Shown: in pieces, positions 1-11,500 of the stretch
How positions within the stretch are numbered: position 1 is the stretch's first letter
How the letters are laid out: every line of letters begins with the position of its first letter
Assembly: GCA_032821775.1 (NCBI GenBank)
Contig: JAVLRN010000002.1
Location: 1,426,001-1,490,000 of the forward strand
From: Sanguinoderma infundibulare
Taxonomy: Eukaryota; Basidiomycota; Agaricomycetes; Polyporales; Polyporaceae
Length of the DNA: 64,000 bases
Direction of reading: 5' to 3'
Position numbers and translations under genes: made by a program
The notes under the pieces: generated by a model
Database searches by the model: none
Told to the model about the DNA's origin: nothing
Seen by the model: only the letters and a program-made list of their open reading frames with translations

Positions 1-390
1 ATCCAGTCGACGTTCTCCTGGCAGATCGAGGGGCTGTACTTGGCCGGTGTCTCTTCAGACTCGGAGCCGTTTCCGAACCACTGCATCACCAAGAATTAGC
101 CCATTTTATTCACACGATAAGCACATGCAACTCACCGGGTGGTTGTGGAAGCCGTGTCTGAAGTGCCGTCCGTGCAACAACAGATGGAGCGCGACAAAGA
201 AAAGAAAAGAGCAGGCGAAGAAGTGCCAGAAACGGCGCCTGCGGGCATTCCTGGGGCGGTCCTGTGTAGTCACGTACGTCGGGGGCTGGTAGACGGCCGC
301 GTACCCGGGCGGGCTGGCGGGTGGGGGCGTAAGCAGCCCGCGCATCTCGGGGCCTTTTTCCGGGTCGCTTTGGTGCTGGCCAGGGTTCAT
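1..390 (-). CDS. DUF7330-type single-pass membrane protein, N-terminal part (runs off the window)
   Basis: Two exons are visible on the minus strand: 390-136 starting with ATG, and 80-1 continuing out of the window. The intron is 55 bp (135-81) with a GTGAGT donor and a CAG acceptor, and the reading frame is kept. The product begins with a Pro-rich cytosolic stretch, then an Arg cluster (RRRR), then one hydrophobic membrane segment (FFACSFLFFVALHLLL). After the intron the extracellular part starts, with CQENVDW matching the C-x-x-x-x-V-x-W pattern at the same place in the related gene at 58.5 kb. It has the same plan as the genes at 45.1, 58.5 and 62.4 kb. The family assignment (DUF7330) rests on this shared architecture and memory of basidiomycete annotation. 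Function unknown; probably a cell-surface protein. Confidence 0.7.
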
Positions 391-1298
391 GGTGAATGGC
401 AGTAGACTGGTAAGATGATGGTTTGGTGGAAGGAATGATCGAGATTGACGAAGACGGCGAGGAAAGGAGCTGGTGACGTCTGTGCTTTTATAGCAGACAG
501 CTCCGAGTCAGGAGTGGCTAATTCGGGATGGGGTTCGGCCCCACCAAACCTTATCATCATCATGGGACTGCCTCGCCCAGCAAGTACACGACTGAGGCCG
601 GCAGGCGTTTTGCTGCGTCGACGACGCCGGGCAATTGCAATAAGCACTGCGCAGTGGCCTGGGAGACATGGAAAAGCATCGCAATACGAGCGGCATGTAG
701 GTCAGAATGGATGTAGCGTGTGCTTGCGCAGCGGCTGGTGCCTGCATATTGACTCGAGGCTCCGGGACAGCTGCGATCCGTCGTGGCCAGGCGCGGGAGC
801 AGTCGAATGACGGCAATTGAGGAAGGCTTCTCGGCGCTTGGTCCACTGCGCTCGGTCACGACACTTCCCGAAGAACGTTCGGGAATGCAATGCCGCAGCA
901 GAAACCCAATGAAGACATGCAGTAGGGCTCCTCGTGTACCCTGGGTGCAGCTGGGGGTTGTCGAGATATCGAGCTTCGGCCGTATGATGGGATGAAGCAA
1001 TGTGTATTGAGCTGTTCGCACGCAATCAGTCAGGGTCACGATATTTACACGGAGGCCGCGCAAGGTATGAAGTCAAACGTACCGGGATGTGCTGCCGGTT
1101 CCAGATTGCAGCCGGGCAGCATAATTCCCTCAAAGGTGTTGTAGAAGTTGGAGACAAAACAGAGAATCCGCAAGCCGATCAGGAGCGGTGGAAAGTAAGT
1201 ATCGAAGGACACCATATCAAGAACACACTCAGCGCCAGTGGGTTCGTCCAAGATGAGTGGGAATGGAGGGAAATGCACATAACATTGATCTCGGAAGC
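391..1298. other. Intergenic, promoter of the DUF7330-type gene and 3' flank of the membrane protein
   Basis: No convincing coding exon was found. From about 930 rightwards the sequence matches, in reverse complement, the region downstream of the second membrane-protein copy (53,063-53,360). The clearest piece is near 1020-1080, which matches 53,220-53,285. This marks the left edge of the inverted duplication. Confidence 0.5.
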
Positions 1299-2361
1299 TC
1301 AGGCACCCTTGACCCTCGCGCCAGTCAAGAACAGCTGTTGCCCTTTCCTCTCCCCGTACCACTCCGTGAACAACTCCCTCCGAGCGTCCCACAGCGACAA
1401 TTTCTTGCAATTGATCTCGGCCCTGTCCAACGCGAGAGTGTAGCGACCGCGGCCGTCCTTGAGCCCGATCATCATCTCGGACTGGCCCTCGGGGCTCTGG
1501 ACTAGGCGGGTGCGCTGGAGGGGGAGGACGATGCCTTGGGAGTTTGAGTGCCGGGCGGACTGGATGACAACTTGCCGGTTTGCTGCACTAGGGTTTGAAG
1601 CGGAGGCGGAAGCGAACGGGGAAGGGGAGGAGGGGAGGATGAACACGCGGCGAACGATGCGAGAACGACTTCCGAGCAGGATAGCTGCGATGCCGGTGCC
1701 AGTAACGAACGTGAAGAGGGATAAGACGCCTCTTTGCCACCATGGTCGGAGGACGTAGTGGCCCAGGACCTGGGACGGGTCTTTGGGCTGTGGCGTCGAG
1801 GTGGAAGAACCCGATGAGGGTGTTTTTGAGCCAGAAGGTTGGGCAGGGAGCTCTTCCCATTTTGTCCAGTGGTTCCATGATAGCTCGCACGCGGAGGCAC
1901 TAAAACAGGCACCATAAGAGGGCGAGCGGAGGTGAAGGGAAGGGAATGGAAACGCACAGTGTGATGACGTCCACTGCCACGATGAAGTATGTCCACCGAG
2001 TCCACCACGGTAAGCTTCCGCAGTCGTACACTGGCTTCACATTCTCGATATTGATTCCTTGCGACCGGAGAGTTCGCGGGCCAAGTAGCGATCGCCTGAG
2101 CGCGGCAAGAAGTGCAGGTGCCGACATAACGCTCCAACCATTCAAGAAAGCTGGAAGCTGGGCTCCCGCAGCAATGTGGAACCAAGAGAACACTGAAGCG
2201 GAGGACGAGTGGAGGAGAATGCAGAGTACAAGCCAGGCGACGGTGACAGCAGAGTCAAACCGTCGAGCGCCCGCTGCATGCCCGGACCGGTCCCGGCACG
2301 GTCTTGCCGGACGTTCACGCCATTGTGCGTCCCCAGCTTGCCCAGCAGCAACCACGTCCAT
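1299..2361 (-). CDS. Two-helix membrane protein, copy A (334 aa, unknown function)
   Basis: Two exons: 2361-1958 and 1899-1299, separated by a 58-bp intron (GTGCGT donor, TTTTAG acceptor); the joined frame gives 334 aa. Hydrophobic segments lie near residues 45-75 and 120-135 (TYFIVAVDVIT), with another after the WW dipeptide in exon 2 (LFTVTGTGIAAILLG-like). The C-terminal half is soluble and ends in a conserved block with SLWDAR and EWYGERKGQQ. The layout (membrane hairpin followed by a small beta-rich domain) recalls TMEM223/TMEM186-like mitochondrial proteins, but that is only an impression. It is divergent from the exo-polygalacturonase at 3131. A second copy with the same exon lengths lies at 52,003-53,062 in the opposite orientation. 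The frame is intact. Confidence 0.75.
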
Positions 2362-3130
2362 CGACGGCACCCACGTCTTTCTCTCCCCGCCTCCCCCCTG
2401 CGACACAGTATTGGCCTATGGAAAGGAGAATGCAACGTTCCCCGCGCGTGTGTTGAGGCGCATGGTCAAACCGCGAACTCCGTCTTGAACGGTCGGACTC
2501 CACACTGTCATAGCGCAGTAGAGCGATGGTACATATATCACTGGTATATCGGAGGAATTAGAAGTCACGTAGGTGCATGCATACACAGCATCTACACGAA
2601 CACTCTCACCCGAACTGAACTTGCACTGTATGCAGATCTATGTTTGCCATCGACTTAATGGGGACCATCCGCCATGCACGGCAATGTGCCAAGGATCAGC
2701 AGCTCCAGAAGCCAAGCAGACTACCGTGGCCTATTTCCGGTCACCGCTTCGCCTCCACGTACGTACATCCTCATCCCCATTCAGTTCTGTACTCCACCAC
2801 CTTATTCCCATCATTCATGCCGTTCTTTAGCGAGGCCAGTTACCTCGCATAGACGAGAATCCTGGTCATGGGGTGCGGTGCGGCTCCGAATGTTCTCCTT
2901 AACCTTTCGCCCTCATGCACCCCCGTTCTTCCATGCCAATCAACCGCGCCTGGACACTGCTAAATTTCGGTACTTGGTAGGTATTGCACACACTTCCCCC
3001 CGCACCGACGGTCCGCTAGAACGTGCGAAGCTCTCCGATCATATGGTTTTGCCTTTCGAGTAACCGCGAAGGACGCATATATGCACCCGTCTCGACGGTC
3101 GGACCTATGCGCTGCTCCACCGCACCAACC
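2362..3130. promoter_or_regulatory. Shared divergent promoter region, copy A
   Basis: This 769-bp stretch separates the start codons of the membrane protein (-) and the exo-polygalacturonase (+). It is similar, in reverse complement, to 51,244-52,002 over nearly its whole length, although it does not encode protein. A TATA-like CATATATGC lies near 3075, about 50 bp before the polygalacturonase ATG; the other copy has the same motif at the same distance. Conservation of spacing and sequence suggests shared control of both genes (inference). Confidence 0.5.
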
Positions 3131-4873
3131 ATGGACACAGCTCTAGCGAAGGTCGCTCTGTTGCTATTTGCCCTCGCCGGTGTCGCGTATGCGGCATCCG
3201 TATCCCCTCCGCTCGAGGCCAGAGCTTCGAGTGCCTGCACGCTCACCGCGAGCGGTTCGGACGATGCTCCAGCGTTCCTCAGCGCTGCCGCGGACGCGAG
3301 CTGCCCCACGGTCACCATTCCGTCCAGTACGACGCTCTCCATCCAGTCCAAGCTGAACATGACCGGTCTCTCCAACAAGCACATTGTATGCGCATATCCT
3401 CTTCTGTAGCTGCCGTCGACGTGATATGCCATGTATGCTGATGGCACCCATTGCAGAACTTGCAAGGGACGATCAAGTTCAATGACGACCTCGACTACTG
3501 GACGGATAATGCCTTCACTTTCTCCTTCCAGGACCAGGCCGCGTTCTGGCTCTTGGGCGGCACCAACATCGTCCTTGATGGAGGAGGCACTCTCGACGGC
3601 TCCGGCCAGGCGTGGTACGACGCTTTGTGAGTTCTGGTTGCACGTATATCCATGAAACGGCAGCGCTGACTGCGTATATGCGCAGCGCAAAGTCCGACAA
3701 GACCGTCCGCCCGATCTTGCTGACTTTGTACCAGGCGACCAATGTTACGGTGCAGAACATCAAGATGATCAACGGACCGGAGTGGATCAATTTCGTGCGT
3801 ACCCAGGATGCGTCTCTTCATAGCTGCCTTGTCTGACCGGCGAACGCTCTAGGTGAACGAAGGAAAGAACGTCGTCTTCCGCAACATCACCATCTCCGCT
3901 GTGTCGACCTCGTCGCACGCGGCGAAGAACACGGACGGCTGGGACGTCTTCCGGAGCGACAACGTCACCATCGCGGACTCGGATATCAACAACGGGGACG
4001 ACTGCGTCAGCTTCAAGCCGAGTAAGCATCTTCCTGGCTGCGTTGGTTGTATGTTGACGAGTGGGCTACCGTCGGACAGACACCACAAATATTCTGGTTT
4101 CTAACCTGTCCTGCAACGGTTCTCAGTAGGTCATTACATCGCATATATGTAGTGTTGTAGGTGTTCACACCGTGGTTTATAGCGGGATCTCGGTCGGCTC
4201 CCTCGGCCAGTACGCCGGCGAGTACGACATCGTCGAGAACATCCTCGCCACGTAAGCCTGCATCTCCCTGCCCTTGCCCTACCTGGAGTCCACTCTAACC
4301 TCTGTCGCTTACCCACTGGCTGGCGTCCCTAGGAACATCCGGATGTCGAATGCGGAGAACGGTGCACGCATCAAGGCCTGGGCGGGCAAGAACGTCGGCT
4401 CGGGCATCGTTAAGAACATCACCTTCTCCGGCTTCGTCGAGTCTAACGTCGACAGCCCGGTCGTCATCGACCAGTGCTACGAGACGAGCGCCAGCGACTG
4501 TGCAAAGTACCCGTCTAACACGTACATCCAGGACATCTGGTTCACCGAGTGAGCTTCTCATCAGATTTATGCGTACTGGCCCTGAACTGACGAGTGTGGG
4601 ATGGATGGCAGCATCTCGGGGACGTCGTCGGGCAAGGAGAAGGCGGTCGTCGCGAGCCTCGATTGCTCGCCGGACGGACGGTGCAGCAATGTGAACGTGA
4701 ATGGCATCACGGTGACGTACGTCGTTCTTGCTCTGCGCCGTCGAGATGGAAGTCTAACAGAGGCTCCGCGCAGGCCGCCGTCGAAGTATGGCGACGCCTC
4801 CTTCGAGTGCCAAAACGTCGAGTTGACCGGGGGCGACGCTTCGCTCTTTGGGACGTGCACGACGACCAACTGA
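3131..4873 (+). CDS. Exo-polygalacturonase, GH28, copy A (412 aa)
   Basis: Secreted pectin-degrading enzyme that trims galacturonic acid from the ends of polygalacturonan. Nine exons: 3131-3385, 3457-3626, 3686-3794, 3853-4021, 4080-4125, 4183-4251, 4333-4548, 4612-4716, 4774-4873; all introns are GT-AG and short. Residues 1-21 form a signal peptide (LLLFALAGVAYA). The four GH28 active-site blocks are present: NTDGWD, GDDCVSF, the CNGSHGISVGSLGQY block and ARIKAW. The SHGISVGSLGQY form points to the exo-acting, pgaX-like subgroup rather than endo-enzymes. The gene is divergent from the membrane protein at 2361. Copy B at 49,505-51,243 has the same exon plan and nearly identical sequence. The frame is intact and the gene looks functional. 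Confidence 0.9.
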
Positions 4874-5577
4874 GGGGTCCCACAAGGTGTTTCACGAGGC
4901 TCGGGATCAGATGTCCACCAAAAGCCGGTGGTTTGTAAAATAGACGTACAGATTGTAGCGCTGTGGCATGATACAAGGGGAATGTCTACCAATAATAATG
5001 ACAACATATTTTAAAGTGTCCCCACTGGGAGCCCGTCAATTCCACCGCCCCGTTCTCCATCTCCAAGCTCACCCACCCATACTAGTCACGCTCGTAGACT
5101 CTGAGACGCCTATTTCCATAACGGGCAAACTGCGTATTCACCGCCCATGTTTGAACCCGCCTACTTCTCGTTCATTTGCTCTTGCATTTGTAGCAACACA
5201 CCAAGATGTCAAAGCCATCTTGATTGCAAACACGCCGGAGCACAGTTTCAACCGGAAACCGTTTTAAAAACTAATTTCAAGAGTTCACACTCTCTGGCTC
5301 GATGGCTCAGTAACAAGCCACGGGCAAGAGGTTAGGGATAGTAGACCTGATTCTATTCCATACAGAGATTTCAGATTCATGCGTGTGCTCGTACATGGAT
5401 ATATCAAGGAAAAGGTATTGTACAGGTAGCAAGAAAGCTGGCTCGAAGGCATAAGATGGCAATGCATGATGTACATCGGACACAGGCACTGGACGTTGCT
5501 TCAGCCTCATGGGAACTTCAGAGGATATGGACACCTACTCGACCATGAACTAAGTCGAAGGTCTTACTGTCCGCCTC
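4874..5577. other. 3' flank of exo-polygalacturonase A, no gene seen
   Basis: No supported coding exon. The first 130 bp after the stop (about 4874-5010) match, in reverse complement, the remnant at about 46,990-47,125, including a TATTGGTAGACAT block and the run around TTTACAAAC. The rest has no recognisable content. Confidence 0.45.
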
Positions 5578-6383
5578 CTAGGCTTCGAAATTCATGAACT
5601 GATCGAATGTTTCGTTGACTCCCTCGAAATTCCAGTCGTTTCCCTCAGTATTGAAGTCGATGAAATTGGTGCCGGCATTGTTCACGTCTGGTCTCGTGTC
5701 GATCATTCCCTCAGCCTACACCTACAAGGATGGGGCCATACAGCAGAGATAAATGGGCGAGTGCATGGAGGACGGAGGCGACTCTTGGCGATGACATGCG
5801 TACCGCGTTAGCTATTTCAACAATGAAGTTGATGAAGCCGTCGGGTCCCGCGTTGATGGTTTCCTGAGCCTCCACCTACAAAGATGTCGCAACCCAGGAG
5901 GGATAAATGGACGCGTACACGGAGGATTGAAACAGCTCCCAGCGACGACATACCACCGTCTCAGCTTGATGATGCGCAACCGCTCTTTGGATGTCCTGCA
6001 GTGGTATCCCGGACTCATGCGCCCACTGCCGCATGTCACCAATGGTCGGATTGGGGCGCTCTCGAAGTTTGGGGGTAACCACCTCTGCAACTGCACGGTA
6101 TGGGTATCCGTCGAATGATGGGGAAGCAGGAAACCACTCACTGGAGGCCAACACGCGCACATTCGCAGTGCACCAGTTTGAATGAACCTGTTTGGTGTGC
6201 TAGCGACAGCCTGACATGGTGCGAATGTCATTGTACGCCTCCGCTCTCTCCGCACGGGTCGGGCAGTGATCATTGGCGAACAGCGCTAGTAAAGAAAGTC
6301 AGGAGTAGAACTACAAGCTGTATGTCCAACTTACCATCCCTGCGCATTCTGGCTTCAAAGGTAAGATTCTGTCGCGACGTCAT
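5578..6383 (-). pseudogene. Small homeodomain-like gene with an in-frame stop and acidic C-terminus
   Basis: Four exons can be joined in one frame: 6383-6335, 6285-5954, 5875-5804 and 5715-5578, with 49-88 bp GT-AG introns; stop at 5580-5578. The N-terminal part weakly resembles a homeodomain: a first helix, the CPTRAER turn region, and a candidate recognition helix with KQVHSNWC. The usual W-F-x-N core is not cleanly preserved. The last two exons encode short acidic segments (FINFIVEI, NWD and FDQFMNFEA patterns) that resemble an activation tail. A TAG at 6202-6200 interrupts exon 2 just before the candidate recognition helix. No multiple-of-three intron removes it, so this is either a pseudogene with one nonsense change or a mis-modelled gene. 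The last two introns start and end in similar sequence, suggesting local exon duplication. Confidence 0.45.
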
Positions 6384-7089
6384 GGAGTTGTGTGAGGCAA
6401 GGAGAAGGATGCTTGAAAGACGGGTCAGGAGGCGCCCGTCGCCAGCGTCGTTTAACCTTTAGACGAGTCCTCAGAGTGTTACGGCGCTATAGGAAAGCCC
6501 ACGGGTCGAGAAGGTCACTGTGAAGGGGAAAACAGAGACATCGATGGTCAAGTAGGGAGGAATAATGAATGATAGCGCCTGAGCTCGAGTGGATGACAAC
6601 CTTGGACACCATCAGTGGGTTATGGTCGAACCGAACGTCCAGAATGCACATAAAGGAACGTCGAATAGCAGTGGTCCAGTAAAGTGTAAGACATCTGTAG
6701 CACGGTGGGAGGAACATACCAGACGTACCTCCAGCAGACCGATCTTGGACCCAGAGATTCTTTGACGCTTAAGACAAATATGTCGGTGACATACTGGAAA
6801 ACAAGGGAGAAGATATGGATCACAGGCATGAGAGATGTCGCTTTTGAGGTATAGAACGACACTTGGGAGCGAGGACCGCGCACCTTGCCTTCCAACAACC
6901 ACGCTACTTCCGATTCACCAGGATGCTGGTGACAATGGCCAGTTCCGCTATTCCAGCACCATCGTTTGCGGTATACGAGAGGACAGCTGTTCCGGGGCTT
7001 CAAGCGCATTGCATGTTGAACATGGAGGTGGGCGAGGACAATGGGGGGTAAGAGTTGGCAAGAAGTAATGACAGTGACTCGCGGTGGTG
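6384..7089. other. Intergenic, no supported gene
   Basis: There are minus-strand open stretches between 6487 and 7009 with some hydrophobic character, but no consistent exon set, start or recognised domain. The stretch ends at the TGGTG target site of the retrotransposon. Confidence 0.4.
7085..7089. repeat. Target-site duplication, left copy (TGGTG)
   Basis: Five bases directly before the left LTR. The same five bases follow the right LTR at 16196-16200, as expected for integrase-mediated insertion. Confidence 0.9.
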
Positions 7090-7443
7090 TGATACGCCTA
7101 GGGCGCTAAGAGTAGACCGGGATACCGATCAGAGGGTTAGGTACTAGGGGGGTTGAGTACCAACTCGAAACTGAGGCCCTTCTGCCACAGCTTGAGTGGT
7201 TTATATATTGGTAGTCATGAAGTCGTTACTACATTGTGATTACTAGGTCATGGCGGTCATGAGTAATCGTGACTAAGTCGTTACTGCATGCTTTGTAAGT
7301 ATGGGTCCAGGATCGCTAAGCGAACAGTAAGCGAATGTATGTAGTTAGTAATCAAAGGTACACGGATGTGGGAAAGATGACGGAGCGCTGATAAATACAG
7401 GAAAGAAATGAATAAGCGATGAATAAGCGCGCTGCGCGTGACA
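7090..7443 (-). repeat. 3' LTR of the retrotransposon
   Basis: 354-bp direct repeat identical by eye to 15842-16195. In element orientation it starts TGTCACGCG and ends GGCGTATCA. It carries a TATATAAA box and, about 30 bp further on, the AGTTTCGAGTT block described for the other LTR. Confidence 0.95.
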
Positions 7444-7444
7444 T

Positions 7445-7457
7445 GACCCCCTCCTCT
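7445..7457 (-). promoter_or_regulatory. Polypurine tract of the retrotransposon
   Basis: On the minus strand AGAGGAGGGGG lies two or three bases before the 3' LTR. This is the expected place for the RNase-H-resistant primer of plus-strand DNA synthesis. Confidence 0.75.
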
Positions 7458-7531
7458 AGAATCGAGTCCTCGCGATTCCGTGGAAATGAACACCCATTGG
7501 GGTCACCAACACGTGCCCTAGTCGTGACAGT

Positions 7532-7876
7532 TCACGGGTTGGTTAGAAGTCGATACAACCATTCCTGGGAGAACCACACGTAGGTTTGACAGTAATCGCA
7601 TTCGCAGATGGAGTCCACATCGGTGAGCCATTCGTCGTAGATGCCCTCGAGGGTGTCGTAGCTGTCGAGGTCCATGTAGGGGTAGAATGCGGGTGGGTAC
7701 TCGATTTGAATGCGGTACAGGATGTCCCTGATGACGTGTGTGGGATGGTTGAATAGGTATTCGAAGGTGGAGCGGTTATTGATGGAGTCGAAGTGGAAAG
7801 GGATGGTGGCGTGACACTGGCAAGAGGGATACATGATGTAGGGAGGATCGACTAGTTGTTGCGTGACGAGTGACAT
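7532..7876 (-). CDS. Post-pol accessory ORF B of the retrotransposon (114 aa)
   Basis: Open frame from ATG at 7876 to the stop at 7532, between pol and the 3' LTR. It overlaps the end of ORF A by 25 bp in another frame. The product is rich in aromatic and acidic residues, with CQC near the start and CECDYC towards the end, a spacing that could bind a metal. A central stretch with YRIQIEYPPAFYPYMD resembles SYLVEHYPIAYYRY in ORF A, and both have an early Cys cluster, so the two may be diverged tandem copies or halves of one protein split by a frameshift. No known domain recognised. Its place behind pol is where env-like or other accessory genes sit in some Ty3/gypsy elements, but no signal peptide or membrane segment is visible. 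Confidence 0.5.
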   Translation of the reverse strand: MSLVTQQLVDPPYIMYPSCQCHATIPFHFDSINNRSTFEYLFNHPTHVIRDILYRIQIEYPPAFYPYMDLDSYDTLEGIYDEWLTDVDSICECDYCQTYVWFSQEWLYRLLTNP

Positions 7877-8142
7877 GATGGTCGTCCGTGAAACTCGATG
7901 TGGTGAGGGACAAATCGTCCGGTCTTCTTGTACCTGTAGTAGGCGATGGGATAGTGTTCGACAAGGTACGAGTGTACGGCGATTTTGAAGTGAAGGCAAC
8001 CACGCTCCTGGAGGTCGTCGAATTCGGAGGTGTTCAGGTACCACTTGTCGGTGAAGATAACGACGATACAGCCAGTGCAGTGGGTGCAGGTGCTGCGGAG
8101 TTCGAGTAGGTGACGATCAGGGTTGTAGTAGGTGTGAGACAT
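7852..8142 (-). CDS. Post-pol accessory ORF A of the retrotransposon (96 aa)
   Basis: Open frame from ATG at 8142 to the stop at 7852. It begins about 380 bp after the pol stop and ends overlapping ORF B. It has an N-terminal Cys cluster (CTHCTGC), a second CLHF motif and a Tyr-rich segment (YPIAYYRYKK). The pattern of Cys cluster, aromatic core and YP-A-Y-Y resembles ORF B. Length and composition suggest a small folded, possibly zinc-binding protein. No known family recognised. It would have to be made from a subgenomic or reinitiated message, since it is not in frame with pol. Confidence 0.5.
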   Translation of the reverse strand: MSHTYYNPDRHLLELRSTCTHCTGCIVVIFTDKWYLNTSEFDDLQERGCLHFKIAVHSYLVEHYPIAYYRYKKTGRFVPHHIEFHGRPSCHSSRNN

Positions 8143-8521
8143 GTTCCTACAGTCGATGTCACTTGTTGATCCTTTATATCTCTTTCATGTGCCTGCATGT
8201 GTCATCGTGAATGTGTAAGAAGGTCCATGCGTGTATCGTATGTGTAAGCGTATTATAAATAGAGTCTATTGATCACCGGATAAATAAGGTGAGCTGACTG
8301 AGGGAGGCTAAATATAGTGAAGGAGTGACTAAGCCCGGGAATTCCATTCCTCGCAAGGTGGGTGCGGAATGCCATTCCTGCCAAGGTGGTATACAATAGA
8401 GGTCCCACAGTAACCGGCTATTAAGCTATCGAAGCATTAAGTAGGTCCGGCTTTGTAACCAAGAAGTAACTCTATCTTCGGTGATTATTAAAGAAATGTA
8501 TAGTATGGGAACGCTACACAG

Positions 8522-11500
8522 TCACAGGTCCTTATCGGCAACAGCATCCGATTTCCAGGCAGCATACTTTCGGTGCCACTTGTCCCAACCTAACCGTTCT
8601 GGATCATGGAAGCGAAGCGTTGCACGTGGTGGGATTACGATCGTGGGTTCTCGTGGAGCAGTAGGATTAGCTTTGTGATATGCGTCAGCTAAATCCTTCA
8701 GCTTGTACTCCTTGAGAAGCTTGGGGCGTGTGATCCACGTGTTTTCCGTGCGCGGCTTCTCTGTTTCTCCAATTTTCCATCTGACTAGGTACTGAATTAC
8801 ACCACTTTTGAATCGTGAGTCTAGAACTTCTGCGGGTACTGCCGAATCTCCAACCTTAGCAGGTGCGACTACGGCTGGCCGCTTCTGGTTAGGGAACTTG
8901 GGATCGACAGACGGCTTGAGCAGTATCTCGTTAAAGACTGGGTGTAAGCCCATCAACTTTCGTCCTAGTTTCAGCTCGTAGGCGGCCTTTCCGATCTTTG
9001 ACTTGATCTGGAATGGACCCCACCATTTGTGATCGAGCTTCTTACTTGGGCGGTCAGTTGTGATGTTTAGGGCTGAGAGGTAAACCCAATCTCCAACTTG
9101 ATAATCTAGAGATCCTCGACGATGTTCGTCATAGTGGCGTTTCATGGCTTCCTTGGCGAGATTCAGCGCTTGCGCTGACTGATCAGAAATTTCCTTCATC
9201 CGCTGTGCGAACTGCTCAGCAGATTCATTAGGGACTTCTTTAGCAATCTCTACGCCAGTGAAGGGTTCGAAGCCATGATTCAGGAAGAAAGGGGACTGTC
9301 CGGTGGACTCGTGCTTCCGAATCCGATGCGTGTACATGGCCATGGAGAGGTGTTCAATCCAGTCTGTCATCTTATGGTTTAGGAACGCTCGGAGGTATGT
9401 TTCAATCTCCTGATTGACTCGTTCCGTTTGACCATCGGTTTGTGGATGATAGGCAGTACTGGGATTTCCCACTATTCCGAGCTTCTTGTAGACGTTTTTG
9501 ACAAACGACGACACGAAGTTAGAGCCTCGGTCTGACCATATGCGGGTCGGCATCGAATGATTCGTAACCACATGCTGAATGAAAAGGTTCGCATAGCCTT
9601 CGGAAGAAAGTTCATTGGAACAAGGGATGGCAATAAAGTCCTTAGACTTCATGTCTACGAAGACTAAAACAGCGTTCTTTCCATCAACTAACGGCATTCC
9701 GAGTATCATGTCCACGGAGACAAACTCCCAATTACGCGATGGCGTAGGATTAGGATTGAGAGGAGCTGCTCGCTTTTTGTTATCAGATTTAGTTACTGCA
9801 CATGTGGTACATCCTTTGACGTAATCAGCGACATCTTTCTTGATAGAATGCCACCAATAAGAGCGTTGGACAAGCTCTTGCGTCTTTTTCTGACCAGGGT
9901 GTCCGGCAGTTACTGAGTCATGATGCGATTGAATGATGCGTCCAATCAACGAGCGATCGTGTTCAGGAACGATTATCCTCCCCCTCCTATAGATGAAACC
10001 GTCCTCGTGTTTCTCGAACATCGGGTTTTGCCGTTCAAGTTCCTGTAACACAGATGCTTCTTGAATAGGGTACGAAGCTTTGATTGCTTCGATGAGATTT
10101 GATACCCCATCAATCTGAGTTACACGAAACCATTCAGGCTTCAAAAGGATAATATCGTCATTTTGGTCCATATCGTCCGAATGGTCTGGACGTCTGGATA
10201 GACTATCAACCTTTTTCATGGTTGAACCCGGTTTGTGTACGAGTTCGAAATCGAAATCCTGAAGATCTATTTGCCATCTGGCTTGACGCGTGTTGAGTTT
10301 CTGCGGCTTTCGGAAATACCCAAGATTCTGATGGTCATTCTGAATCTCAAAGGTTTGCCGCGCGCCAAGTAGGAAATGTCGCCACTCGTCCAGCGCAGTA
10401 TGCACTGAAAGGAGTTCACGATCCCAGATGTCGTAGTTCTTTTCGGCAGGAGTTAACGATTTCGATAGGTAAGCGAGGGGTTTCCATTGTCCATCTTGCA
10501 ATTGCGAGAGCACAGCTCCGATCGCAAACTGCGAGGCATCGCATTCAACTCTAAACTTGTCATCGTCGTTTGGTATGGCGAGGATAGGGAATGTGGTGAC
10601 GGCAAGTTTGAGTTGTTCGAATGCGGCTTGCTCATTAGAAGTCCATTGCCAATCGACTTTACCAGTAAGTCGATTTAGTGGTGCGGCGATCTTTGAGAAA
10701 TCTTTGATAAACTTTCGGTAGAAGTTGACAAAACCGAGGAATTCCTGGACATGTCGCTTCTCGGTGGGTATCGGCCAATCGGCGATTCCAGCGACTTTTA
10801 CAGGATCCATCTCGATTTTTCCCGGAGAAATGATGTGTCTGAGGTACTCGGTGCGTTGAGTCTCGAATTCACACTTCTCGGGTTTACACGAAAGTCTATT
10901 TTCTCGTAGGATCTGTAGGACTTTTCGCACAACTTGGCGATGTTCTTCTAATGTAGAAGTAAAGACGAGGATATCGTCTAGATAGACAATGACTTTTCCC
11001 TGCAAGATCAACTCGCGGAAAATATCGTTCATCATCATCTGAAACGTGGCAGGGGAATTGGATAGTCCGAAAAACATGACAAGGGGCTCATAGAGTCCGC
11101 GGTTGGTAATGAATGCGGCTTTCTCCTCATCACCGTTCTGCATTCGGATGTTGTTGTATCCCCATCGGATGTCTAGCTTAGAGTAGTAATTGGCACCCTT
11201 GAGCTTGTCGAGTAGCTCATTGATTAGGGGCAATGGGTACTTATTCTTTTTTGTCATGGAGTTAAGCTTCCGATAGTCCTGGACAGGACGAAGCTTTCCA
11301 TCCTTTTTCTTGACAAAGAAGAATGGTGCACCCCAAGGAGATTTCGATGTGCGAATTCTCCCTGTACTAAGGTTTTCCTCTAAGAATTCATCCAATTTCT
11401 GCTGTTCCTCGAGAGTCATGGGATAGAGCTTTCCGCAATAGGGCTTGGCATCAGGTAAAAGTTCAATGACGTGATCATATGGACGATGTTCGGGTAGCGT

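Noticed and set aside
6487..7009. Hydrophobic minus-strand frames that might be a seven-helix protein relic
   Set aside because: No DUF6533/DUF6534 signature could be matched and stops interrupt all likely readings.
8340..8395. Imperfect direct repeat (CCATTCCTCGCAAGGTGG / CCATTCCTGCCAAGGTGG) after pol
   Set aside because: Only two short copies inside the element's noncoding 3' region; too little to assign a function.
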